In this document: one piece after another, positions 25,279 to 34,176 of the stretch
Layout of the letters: every line of letters begins with the position of its first letter
Numbering within the stretch: the stretch's first letter is position 1
Assembly (NCBI RefSeq): GCF_038562635.1
Contig: NZ_JBCFBO010000001.1
Location: 558,001-622,000 of the forward strand
Direction: 5' to 3'
Length of the DNA stretch: 64,000 nt
Source: Methanobacterium sp.
GTDB lineage: Archaea; Methanobacteriota; Methanobacteria; Methanobacteriales; Methanobacteriaceae
Position numbers and translations under genes: made by a program
Notes under the pieces: generated by a model
The model's database searches: none
What the model was told of the DNA's origin: nothing
What the model saw: only the letters and a program-made list of their open reading frames with translations

Positions 25279-27063
25279 TCATACACTTGCTTTCATAAAA
25301 TCAATCAAAGAACGCTGTTTAGGATAAAAAAAAGATTTCCAAATATCCTTATCTTCAGAAGGTACAGCTAAAACTAAGATTCGTTTTGGTCTTGTAATTC
25401 CTACATAAACATTTCTCAACTCTTCATGCTTAATTTTTCTACCCAGTTTTAATAAGTTACTGTAACGTGGCCCATTAGATCCTTTTTTAAGTATTAATAA
25501 AACAGCATCAAATGTTTCTCCTTTTACCTTGTGAATCGTACTTAATATGTAATCTTCATTAAAATTTTCATATCCAAAAACATCCTCAAAAGTAAAATTA
25601 TTAAATCTATTATTAATTTCTAAGTGCCATTTTATTTTCCGTTTTATCCGAGGAGTATGATATCCCTCCAGATTTTCTTTAAATTTATCTAACCATTTTA
25701 TTAGGGTTTTATCTGTCTTAGGCATTAAATTAATTAATCCAAAAATTTCCTTTTTAAAATCAAAATATCCTCTTTCTTCAATCAGATTAGACAATTCATA
25801 ATCAGAATATATAACTTTACCTTTTAATATGCCCATAAAAACTCTTTCAAGTAATTTAAAAGATTTTTGGAATTCTGAATTGTCATATAAATATTTAGAG
25901 TACATTAATTCTTTCGCATATTTATTTTTAATCCAAGGATCTATATTTGAAATATATCTAGATGAATGTTTATTTCGAGATAAAACTATTTGATCTATCA
26001 AGCTTTTACTTCTAGCTAAAATAGCAATATCTTTAGAATGAGTAATACTCTTAAATTTACATAATTCTAAAAAGTCAAATATTATTTTTTCAAAATCTGG
26101 ATCTTTATAATCATAATCCCATATCTCAGGCTTAAAATCATAATCCCTAACTTTATTAACAGATGAAGACTTATATGGCAAATTTGATAAAGAATACGTA
26201 AAATCACATATATTTTGAGAACTACGCCAATTTTCATTCATGGTAATTGAACCCCATTCCTTAATTTTTTCTTCAAAAAGTTCAGGCTTTGCCCCATTCC
26301 ATTCAAAAATAGATTGATCAGGATCCCCAACCAAAATAATATCTTTTAATCCATTTTCAACAAGGATTTCAATTATCCTCATTTGCATTGCAGAAGTATC
26401 CTGAGCTTCATCAATAATCATATACGGAAATCTTAAAGCAATAGTTTTTGCAATAGGATAATTTTCAAGTAATTTCACAGAGAAATAATTAGCATCTGAT
26501 TGATTAACATATCCTTTTTGTATTAGAGCCTCTTTAGCTTCTCTAATTCCTTTATAATTACCATCTTCAGAACCATCTACATTCTCTTTCTTCCATTTAA
26601 AATTAAACTGATCCAAAGAAACAATTGGTTCAATATCACCTTTCATATCATAACTAACTTTATCGAAATATTGCTTAGGATCACGATCCCAGTGCTTTAT
26701 TTTCCAAGGGAATATAGGTTCTCCAACTAATTTAGGCCTAATTTTACATCCTAAGGCTAAATGACCATAAGGAAAAAAAATAAATTGATTTATAAAGCTG
26801 TCAATTGTACCTAAGAAATGAGGATATCTAATTGGTATATTAATAGAAAATGAATTACTTAATTCCGATTGAATTTCTTCCCATGCAACATTAGTAAATG
26901 ATATAACAGCTATTCCCCTATGATCGTATTCCCATTTTTTTAAAAGATATGCCATTTTAGCTGATACAGTGAATGTTTTTCCACTTCCAGGACATGCTCG
27001 AACAACACATTTACCATTAGTTTTACATATTTCTTCTTGTTTACCTTTTGGTTTTTTACTCAT
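25279..27063 (-). CDS. gajB: GajB: UvrD/Rep-like helicase of a Gabija system
   Basis: A 594-residue superfamily 1 helicase. Walker A is CPGSGKT close to the N-terminus (RACPGSGKTFTVSAKMAYLL region), the Walker B is MIIDEAQDTSAMQ, motif III/IV VGDPDQSIFEWNGAKP follows, and near the C-terminus are STIHKVKGETFDAVLL and VYVGITRPKRILVL. These are the UvrD signatures. It lies 50 nt downstream of the OLD-family nuclease gene on the same strand, which is the GajA-GajB arrangement. In Gabija, GajB is thought to sense free nucleotide/DNA ends and to activate GajA. An alternative GTG start at 27072 adds three residues. Confidence 0.9.
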   Translation of the reverse strand: MSKKPKGKQEEICKTNGKCVVRACPGSGKTFTVSAKMAYLLKKWEYDHRGIAVISFTNVAWEEIQSELSNSFSINIPIRYPHFLGTIDSFINQFIFFPYGHLALGCKIRPKLVGEPIFPWKIKHWDRDPKQYFDKVSYDMKGDIEPIVSLDQFNFKWKKENVDGSEDGNYKGIREAKEALIQKGYVNQSDANYFSVKLLENYPIAKTIALRFPYMIIDEAQDTSAMQMRIIEILVENGLKDIILVGDPDQSIFEWNGAKPELFEEKIKEWGSITMNENWRSSQNICDFTYSLSNLPYKSSSVNKVRDYDFKPEIWDYDYKDPDFEKIIFDFLELCKFKSITHSKDIAILARSKSLIDQIVLSRNKHSSRYISNIDPWIKNKYAKELMYSKYLYDNSEFQKSFKLLERVFMGILKGKVIYSDYELSNLIEERGYFDFKKEIFGLINLMPKTDKTLIKWLDKFKENLEGYHTPRIKRKIKWHLEINNRFNNFTFEDVFGYENFNEDYILSTIHKVKGETFDAVLLILKKGSNGPRYSNLLKLGRKIKHEELRNVYVGITRPKRILVLAVPSEDKDIWKSFFYPKQRSLIDFMKASV

Positions 27064-27113
27064 ATAAAACACTTAAATACTCATTATTGAACGAAGAAAT
27101 GCTATTTAAAATA

Positions 27114-28862
27114 TTAACTAGTTTCTCCAATTACAAATTTAATTGCCTCTTCAATATAATCTGGAACTTTAAAGTCTTTAGAATCTTCTTCTAATTTAAG
27201 AGCCAATGAATAAGCAAATTTAGATTTACTTTTATTACTGGCTATTTTTTCAGCGAAAAACATAGCTCGTTTCTCGGGATCATTAATTTTTATGAGTTTT
27301 CCATGAAGTTTACTATGAAGTTCCTTAAATGCCTCTAAAATAACTTCATTATTCCAGTTATTTTTAAACAATTCATATTCAAAAGTATTCTCAGCAAATG
27401 TAGGTTTTAAATTATCACTTTCTAACTTTTCAATCGCTTTAACTCTTTCTTTTGCTCCCTTTTTACCTGCATCATCATCAGTTATTAATGCACACTTACA
27501 TTTTAGGCCTTTTCCGTCTGGATCATTAAATAACTTGGCAAAATGTTCAAATGCAACACCATTGACATTTACAACTTCAATACCCCTTCTTTCAATATCA
27601 TAATCTTTTTCCATTATTTTACTGAAAATTGGGATTAGAAGAGCTTCTGAAATGCCCTCTACTAAAATAACTCCATTTGCGAAAAACATTTGTGATCTTG
27701 TAACATCCAAAAATTTTTGAAGGTACTTTAAAGTGTTATTCTCAAGGTTTAAGTTCTTAATTTGAGTAGAACAAATATTATGATGATCATTTTGCAGTAT
27801 AGTCACCAAATTTAGATTAGTTTTAGCAGCTATGGTTGGAGAATGTGATGTAACGATAATCTGAAATTCATTTTCTTCATCTAATCTTTTTAAGTAATTA
27901 AAAAAAGTATTTTGAAGCTGAGGATGTAAATGGGCTTCAGGCTCCTCAATAAGCAATAAATTATATTCAGCTTCAGAAATTTCCTTCATTTGCTTAATAT
28001 TTCCTAAAACAGCAGCAGTATAAATCAAATTATTTAAACCTAATCCATTTTGCCAAATTTCAAAATATTGTTGATCACTAGGATTTGCAATTAAGTTGTC
28101 ATTAAATATGGGTAATTGAATAATTAGATTTCGAATAAATTTATCAAATTCAAAAGTGGCGAAACCTACTTTAATTTTTTGTTTCTTTTCATCCGTAGAA
28201 TATGATAAATAATCTAAATGGTCTAGTAACCATCTATTACCTTCTATAATGAAGTTTTTCCATTCATCTTTGGTTAAAACATTAGTTACCTTTGTTAATA
28301 ACTTGTCTTTTTCTTCATCCTTACCTATTAACACACTTGAATATAAATCGCCAAGAATATTTTCTCTATTAGGCCTTAAATTCCTATTGGGATCCCTTAA
28401 AGCACTTAAATAAACATTACGTAGTACTGAACGAACTTCATGAGACACACTACTTCCTTCTGTTGCACCGCCCCAAACTTTTCTCTTTACTTGTTTGCCC
28501 AATTTATGATCAATAAGCTCAAATCTAAAATGTAATTGAAGATTACGTTCACCTTCTTCATTTAAAGCATCTAATTCATTAAATAACCCAGTTTCCTCAA
28601 AATCTTCAAACTTAAAAAATAAATGGAATTCTATATCCTCTATTTCATTACCTAACTCTGATTTATCAATCCTAAAATCAGATTTAGAACAGTAAATATC
28701 TCGGGGTTGTTGAAAATCACCTAAACATAATCTTAATGCATCAATGACAGCGGTTTTCCCCGAGTTATTCTCTCCTATAATAATATTTAATCCTTTATCA
28801 AAGTCAAGTTCTAGATCTTCTATTGCACGAAAGTTTTTAATTATAAATTTTTCTAAATACAT
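27114..28862 (-). CDS. gajA: GajA: OLD-family ATPase-TOPRIM nuclease of a Gabija system
   Basis: A 582-residue protein, the usual GajA length. It has an ABC-type ATPase with Walker A GENNSGKT at residues 30-37 and a signature/Walker B region ending LLLIEEPEAHLHPQLQ, with E306-E307. A TOPRIM nuclease domain follows, with VEG (E402) and the DDD triplet (462-464) in TDDDAGKKG. GajA is a site-specific DNA nickase inhibited by nucleotides and released when phage replication depletes them. GajB follows immediately, which distinguishes this from a stand-alone OLD protein. The ATG at 28862 has AAAGG upstream. Confidence 0.92.
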   Translation of the reverse strand: MYLEKFIIKNFRAIEDLELDFDKGLNIIIGENNSGKTAVIDALRLCLGDFQQPRDIYCSKSDFRIDKSELGNEIEDIEFHLFFKFEDFEETGLFNELDALNEEGERNLQLHFRFELIDHKLGKQVKRKVWGGATEGSSVSHEVRSVLRNVYLSALRDPNRNLRPNRENILGDLYSSVLIGKDEEKDKLLTKVTNVLTKDEWKNFIIEGNRWLLDHLDYLSYSTDEKKQKIKVGFATFEFDKFIRNLIIQLPIFNDNLIANPSDQQYFEIWQNGLGLNNLIYTAAVLGNIKQMKEISEAEYNLLLIEEPEAHLHPQLQNTFFNYLKRLDEENEFQIIVTSHSPTIAAKTNLNLVTILQNDHHNICSTQIKNLNLENNTLKYLQKFLDVTRSQMFFANGVILVEGISEALLIPIFSKIMEKDYDIERRGIEVVNVNGVAFEHFAKLFNDPDGKGLKCKCALITDDDAGKKGAKERVKAIEKLESDNLKPTFAENTFEYELFKNNWNNEVILEAFKELHSKLHGKLIKINDPEKRAMFFAEKIASNKSKSKFAYSLALKLEEDSKDFKVPDYIEEAIKFVIGETS

Positions 28863-29037
28863 ACAACCTTTTAATAATCTCTTAATTATCCTTAAATAAG
28901 TTTATTGGTATATTAATTAATAAAATATTAATATTAACTCCTTAATAATTAAATATATAAAAAGCAACAAGGAATTAAGTTATATAGTCCCAGTTCTCAT
29001 GAAATATAATAAAAATGCTTAAAAACTAATGGTTATT

Positions 29038-29287
29038 TTAAAATATTTCCTGTCTTTTACAGGAATCACAGATCCAAATCTCATCTTTTGTATCTTTCTG
29101 TTTAATAATGCTCCCAACCTTTTCTATGACAATATTTACATTCTTTATGTACTTTTGTCAGGATTAAGTCTTCATCAACAAGTAATTCTCTAAGTTTATT
29201 ATCTCCATCATGAATAAATCGACTATAATCCCTATTTAGTAATTCACTATTTTTTGGTAGAGCTATAATTAAATCGTGACAAAAAAG
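29038..29287 (-). pseudogene. Decayed zinc-ribbon gene upstream of gajA
   Basis: On the minus strand a frame beginning after a TGA at 29288-29290 reads CHDLIIALPKNSELLNRDYS and on to HKECKYCHRKG. A frameshift near 29110 then continues as GSIIKQKDTKDEIWICDSCK ending RQEIF. The two CxxC pairs (CKYC, CDSC) would form one zinc ribbon if the frame were restored. The absence of a start codon and the frameshift make it a pseudogene. The rest of 28863-29375 is AT-rich without other signals. Confidence 0.5.
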
Positions 29288-29375
29288 TCATATGTAATAA
29301 TTAGGAGATATAAATAGGGTTTTCATAGATAATTACTCGTATCAAAGTATTAACAAATTTAAAATGTGATTATTG

Positions 29376-30692
29376 ATGAAATTAGGTAAAAATGATATAA
29401 AAGAGTTAATTTCATTGCTAGAGTTATTATTTAATATAAAAAGCTGTAAATACGACAATAAAATAATATTTAAAGAAAAACAGTTTAAATTAAGTATTTC
29501 TGTGTCTGAATTAAGAGATATTAATGAAAAAATTCATGATTTGAGATACAAAGATTTTTACATTTTTAATAAAAATTATTTTGAAGAATTATTACATGTA
29601 GAAGGCCATCCTCTTTATATTCAAAAATATTTCTCAAAACCTATTATTATTCACAATGAAGGCAAAATTATCACATATGAATTATCTAAGCCAAGTCTAG
29701 AATATATTTTACTTTCATTTATAAAAATGTCCGAAATGGGAATATGTAATGCCCCTTCATTATTCCTAAAAAAATTTTATAAAGCTAGAGAATTCAGTAA
29801 TGGACACTGTTGCAGTCATATACAATCCAAATTCAATTCCCTTAAAATTTTTAAAACTCTTGAATCAATTGAAGAGATTTTACCCGGTTTTGATAATATT
29901 ACAATAGATGATTCATTAAGAAACTTCATAGAATCACAATTTGATAAAATAATAACTTTAAAAATTATAACAACTGAAAATGAAACATCTGATGAATATT
30001 TTTTTGATTTAGCAGATTCATTTAGATTTCGGATTAATTATCACACACAAATAGCTTTTATTAGAAAATTTGAATATTATGAAAATAGTTTAGAAACAAT
30101 TAAACGAATAAACGAGACTGAAGAAATTAAAACTATTCCTCAAAAATCATATAAAAAAGAACTTTTACTTTACTATGAACAAGCATTATCAACTAATGAT
30201 CCTGTTTTTAGATTTTTATCATTTTATCACGTACTTGAATATTTTTTCAAAATACATTCCAAAAAAAGATTTGAAAGAGATCAAATTGAAGATGTTATGC
30301 ATCAATTCTTAAATAAAAATGAACTGAAAAAAAACATTTATAAGTTCGATTTTAGTTCTTATAATCACGATTTAATTGCTAATAAAGATAATTTAGCATT
30401 AGATAAACTACAAAATGAAAAAGAGGGAATTATCTATTATGATTATTATAATTATTTAACCACTGAAAAAGTTAATTTTGCAGATGCAAAGCCATTAAAT
30501 GATAATAAATTCATTCCAACATTAGCAAAAAGGATTTATAGAGTTAGAAATGCAATTGTACATCGGAAAGAAGGGGAATCTAAATATTTAAATTATAAAA
30601 AAAGACATAGAGATGAATTGAAAATAGAGTTACCTCTTATTCGACTTATTGCAGAACAATTTATAATCAATAGTTCTAATGAATTAAAATAG
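29376..30692 (+). CDS. HEPN-domain protein, putative RNase effector
   Basis: A 438-residue protein. The C-terminal third holds a HEPN-like helical domain: DPVFRFLSFYHVLEYFFKI gives the first long helix and RVRNAIVHRKEGES gives the Rx4H catalytic motif (R391, H396). Many abortive-infection proteins end with this motif and act as metal-independent RNases. The N-terminal ~230 residues are unrecognised and may sense the trigger. It lies alone, divergent from gajA. No SD stands out apart from GTGATT. ApeA-type proteins have a similar overall length and C-terminal HEPN. Confidence 0.65.
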   Translation: MKLGKNDIKELISLLELLFNIKSCKYDNKIIFKEKQFKLSISVSELRDINEKIHDLRYKDFYIFNKNYFEELLHVEGHPLYIQKYFSKPIIIHNEGKIITYELSKPSLEYILLSFIKMSEMGICNAPSLFLKKFYKAREFSNGHCCSHIQSKFNSLKIFKTLESIEEILPGFDNITIDDSLRNFIESQFDKIITLKIITTENETSDEYFFDLADSFRFRINYHTQIAFIRKFEYYENSLETIKRINETEEIKTIPQKSYKKELLLYYEQALSTNDPVFRFLSFYHVLEYFFKIHSKKRFERDQIEDVMHQFLNKNELKKNIYKFDFSSYNHDLIANKDNLALDKLQNEKEGIIYYDYYNYLTTEKVNFADAKPLNDNKFIPTLAKRIYRVRNAIVHRKEGESKYLNYKKRHRDELKIELPLIRLIAEQFIINSSNELK

Positions 30693-30981
30693 TTAATTTT
30701 TTATCAAAATTTATTAGATTTTAATTAATTAAAATGTGCAATTACATAAAAAAAGTTGTAAGATTATATGAAACTATAATAGTATTAAATTTTAATATTT
30801 GAAAATGCACATCATAACTATGTAGAAAAAAGCATAAAGAAATATCATTTCCTTATAATAAACAGTAGAAATCTAAGTTAAAGCTCGTTAAATAACATTT
30901 TTTGTAATTTTTGAATCTCTTCGACATTATGAGACTTAAATTAAAGCATAATATTTAAATGATAATACTAAATGTATAATT

Positions 30982-32151
30982 ATGTCTAAAGAGGATATTG
31001 TTTATCATGGATATCCAAATAACTTGGATTATAAGGAAATAGCCAATTTAGTATTAATCCATGATAAAATTTATGATGCTAATTCAACATTAACAAATTT
31101 ATTTTCTTTATCTTCAGATTTAGCTGAAATGCTTGATAATTTAGATAATCCCGATAAAAATCATTTGCAGGAAGTATTCAGCGATGAAAATTTAATAACG
31201 AGTTATTCCAATATTGTAATATTACTATCTTCAATTTCTTATTATTATGGATTAAATTATAATGATTGGTGGGATCAGGAAATTTATTCAGTTGATAAAT
31301 TATCTGAAGTTGATGAAAAGAATTCACAAAAATTTATTGAGACCATTATTCCTTCTCTTAGGAGAGCATATAAACAGAATCCTGATGTAATTAAGGATAC
31401 AATTGAAGTATTATATGATGTGCCTTTGTTGAATAAGTTTATTATAAAAAGTGACGAATATGGGCATGACATAGCGAAAATAAGGAAAAAATATGAGAAT
31501 GTTGTTTTTGATTCAATCGAATTAGATTTAAAAGATCCTAATTTATATTTACATTTAGGTATTGATAGTGAAGCCCATGGATATATTGATTCATTTCTTA
31601 TCAATAGTCAAGTTGTTGAAAGTAGTGGATTAGAAATGCCTCTCCATATATCTCCACAATATGCTAACTATATACAATATAAGTACTTAAAGAATACAAG
31701 AGGGCAAATAGATCAATTTAAACAAAGAAAATTCTACGAAGACGCATATGATCTATTCATACCGGACATATATACTGCAAATATTAATGATCTTATAGAA
31801 CTTAAAAATCAGAAAGTTTTCAAAGAATTTAGGAAAGAAATAGGTGTCATGATTAATCAATGGTTTGAAGATTCTTCATATAAACCTAATTTTTCAGATT
31901 ATTTAAATGAACAATATATTACTGAAATTGAAGGATTTGCGGTTAATAAAGCTCCAAATTATAAAAAAATACTTTTAAAAGGATTTTTAGGTTATTTAGA
32001 TACATTACTTGCCCAAATTCCAGTGATAGGTTTAATTCCATTAGTTAATACTGGAATTATGGGAACTGAATTATATGAAGCATACAACGATAAGAAGGAA
32101 TATAAATTTGCTCTTTCTGTAATTGGAATAAAAGATATAATTAAAAAATAA
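30982..32151 (+). CDS. Hypothetical protein of the accessory island
   Basis: A 389-residue protein with no motif I recognise. Most of it is soluble, acidic and helix-rich. One hydrophobic stretch near residues 333-360 (LLAQIPVIGLIPLVNTGIMG) could insert in a membrane or pack in a core. A TATA-like ATATTTAAAT about 25 nt before the ATG and the lack of an SD suggest a leaderless mRNA. Location between a HEPN protein and an RHH gene makes a defence or mobile-element role plausible, but nothing in the sequence proves it. Confidence 0.6.
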   Translation: MSKEDIVYHGYPNNLDYKEIANLVLIHDKIYDANSTLTNLFSLSSDLAEMLDNLDNPDKNHLQEVFSDENLITSYSNIVILLSSISYYYGLNYNDWWDQEIYSVDKLSEVDEKNSQKFIETIIPSLRRAYKQNPDVIKDTIEVLYDVPLLNKFIIKSDEYGHDIAKIRKKYENVVFDSIELDLKDPNLYLHLGIDSEAHGYIDSFLINSQVVESSGLEMPLHISPQYANYIQYKYLKNTRGQIDQFKQRKFYEDAYDLFIPDIYTANINDLIELKNQKVFKEFRKEIGVMINQWFEDSSYKPNFSDYLNEQYITEIEGFAVNKAPNYKKILLKGFLGYLDTLLAQIPVIGLIPLVNTGIMGTELYEAYNDKKEYKFALSVIGIKDIIKK

Positions 32152-32262
32152 ATTAGATAATTAAATTTATAAGATATTAACTTCGCAATATAGGACTATA
32201 ACGAAGTTCAAAACATTACAAAAACATTAAAAGAATGTTCAATAAAATATTAAAAGATTATT

Positions 32263-32418
32263 ATGGCCAAACAAAAAATGAAACAAATCACTATAAAGTT
32301 ATCAGAAAGACAAATAAAGGGTTTAGAAGAACTAGCTGAAGAAATGGGAGATCAGCCAATATCAGTAATAGTGAGAATAGCAGTAGCATCATATCTAAAA
32401 GAAAATGGAAAAATATAA
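32263..32418 (+). CDS. Ribbon-helix-helix (CopG/Arc-type) DNA-binding protein
   Basis: A 51-residue protein too short for normal ORF cut-offs. It reads MAKQKMKQITIKLSERQIKG at the N-terminus, giving the antiparallel DNA-binding beta strand (QITIKLS), followed by the two helices LEELAEEM and ISVIVRIAVASYL. This is the standard RHH layout of antitoxins, plasmid copy regulators and viral repressors in archaea. No toxin gene is adjacent, so a regulator of the island is the simplest reading. Confidence 0.8.
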   Translation: MAKQKMKQITIKLSERQIKGLEELAEEMGDQPISVIVRIAVASYLKENGKI

Positions 32419-32797
32419 TTAATGTTCTAGATCCTGAAATTTATCAAAAAATAATCCTTTTTTGACATTACAACACCTACCACGACTAGAAAATTTCCAT
32501 AACCCCGTACTCAAGTATAGTAGTATCTTAGTCCGTTTATATACTGTAACATTTTTTGGCATTATGTCGCATTGTATACTATTTTCCATTATTTTTTTCC
32601 TTATTCCCACCTATTTATTCTTTCATGTCTTTTTATTGTTTTTCGTGTCATGGTTATGTTCGTTTCATTTTAGTGTTTAACAGTTTTATATAAAACTGAA
32701 GCATTAAACTGTATTAATTGTTTAAGAATAGAAATTTAAATCAATTTTTTTGTTTAAAATTTTTTAGACATCAGGATATACTATTTGGAGAGGTAAA
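32419..32797. other. Spacer between RHH gene and next ORF
   Basis: No supported gene. Short open frames on both strands here lack starts with SD and look compositional. The region may hold the operator of the RHH gene and the promoter of the next gene, but I found no clear palindrome. Confidence 0.35.
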
Positions 32798-33442
32798 ATG
32801 GACGAAAAATATGAAGAAAGAAAGCAAAAGATGATTAAGGAAATAAATGAAGAAATAGACGAAACTAAATCTATAGGATATACTGGTACAATTAACATTA
32901 AAAATATCGAGGAACGACTTTATCTTGATAAAGACATATTGCCAACTCGAAGTGACATTAAAAAGGTTAATGAAGGCCAGTATAAAATTATTTATGATAA
33001 AGATCCAGATAATGATCTTGAATTTGAAATTGAACCTAATAAACCATTTTATGAAGATTCAGATGAATTTAAGAATAAAAAATTATTAAATGCATTTTTA
33101 GATAAGTCTAAAAAGGTATATATTAATCCAGATATGTCATTTATACCATTTAGATTCAAACAAGATGATAAATTTTACATTTTAATCAGTGATAACGATT
33201 TAGAAGTGCTTGAGTTATATCGATTAGACAGTTTAATTTACATAAATAAGCAACATAACGTTCATTATATAATTGAAACTAATATGGATACTAGATTTAA
33301 AGGGAAACTTAAGGATTTTGAAATAGATGTTATAATAAAATGTAAGAGATGCACTAATTATAATAGTACGATATTATATAATGTTTATAAAAAAATAGAC
33401 AATTTTAAGAAAGAACCCGCCTTAATCAAACAATACAAATAA
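32798..33442 (+). CDS. Hypothetical protein, accessory island
   Basis: A 214-residue protein, acidic, starting with a charged helix (MDEKYEERKQKMIKEINEEI) and ending with a CKRC pair near residue 187. It has no transmembrane segment. The start is well supported by GGAGAGG eight bases upstream. No family is recognised. It shares the very high AT content of its neighbours and probably belongs to the integrated element. Confidence 0.65.
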   Translation: MDEKYEERKQKMIKEINEEIDETKSIGYTGTINIKNIEERLYLDKDILPTRSDIKKVNEGQYKIIYDKDPDNDLEFEIEPNKPFYEDSDEFKNKKLLNAFLDKSKKVYINPDMSFIPFRFKQDDKFYILISDNDLEVLELYRLDSLIYINKQHNVHYIIETNMDTRFKGKLKDFEIDVIIKCKRCTNYNSTILYNVYKKIDNFKKEPALIKQYK

Positions 33443-33802
33443 TTTTAATTTTAAACAAAAATTAAATAATAGCTATAGAAAAGCCGTGGTAATACTGTTA
33501 AATTATATGGCTTTAAATTGTAATTAATTATTCAATACTGTTCTAATATAAAATATATATTATATGTAATCTTTTTTACTTAAGATAAGACCATTAGACT
33601 GATTATATATTCAATAAGTTAATTATAGCTTCTTCTACTTCTCTTTCTCTATCTCTCCTTATTATACATTAACATAGGGAGGGAGTTATGTCATATCTAT
33701 GCATTCTAATGCAATTTTTATTATATATTTCATAAAGAATTTATTATAAACATTAAGACCATATTTAAGACTCGTTTCATTTTACTGATTAACGCTTAAA
33801 GT
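33443..33802 (+). other. Spacer with hairpin and a 14-codon micro-ORF
   Basis: An inverted repeat AAAGCC/GGCTTT (about 33481-33513) may end the preceding transcript. A very strong SD (GGGAGGG) precedes ATG 33688, which opens a 14-residue frame MSYLCILMQFLLYI plus S. The peptide is hydrophobic and could be a leader peptide or chance; no further evidence is visible. Confidence 0.3.
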
Positions 33803-34117
33803 ATGTTAGGCAAAGCGGATAAAGAAAAAAATCTAATGAATCATGATCTAGAATTAATTGAAGACTACTTAAATAAACGATTTGGATTAGAAGAGAACGA
33901 ACTAATATACAATTTAGAAGCTTTTGAAAGCAGATACAAGTTTAGTTATTCTAAAGGGATAAATGTATTAAATGAATTCACTGATTTTTATAGAAGTATG
34001 TTCAGTAAATTATCTTTAATTAGTATAAAGAGCTTTATGAATAATTATAACACTATTTGGGCTGAAATTGGATATAAAAGCGAAGTTTTAACCCAAATAG
34101 AAAAATTAGGATTATGA
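33803..34117 (+). CDS. Small hypothetical protein near the integrase
   Basis: A 104-residue helical protein (MLGKADKEKNLMNHDLELIE...). It has no cysteine or membrane segment and no recognised motif. No strong SD precedes the ATG at 33803; MNHDLEL at codon 12 is another possible start. It is convergent with the recombinase gene 60 nt away. Confidence 0.45.
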   Translation: MLGKADKEKNLMNHDLELIEDYLNKRFGLEENELIYNLEAFESRYKFSYSKGINVLNEFTDFYRSMFSKLSLISIKSFMNNYNTIWAEIGYKSEVLTQIEKLGL

Positions 34118-34176
34118 TTTAACCAATTTAAATTATATTTTTTCGACATTAAACATCTAAAAGCAAAAAGTAAGGA

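Noticed and set aside
32419..32680. Overlapping open frames on both strands
   Set aside because: No SD, low-complexity composition and no protein-like pattern; considered chance frames.
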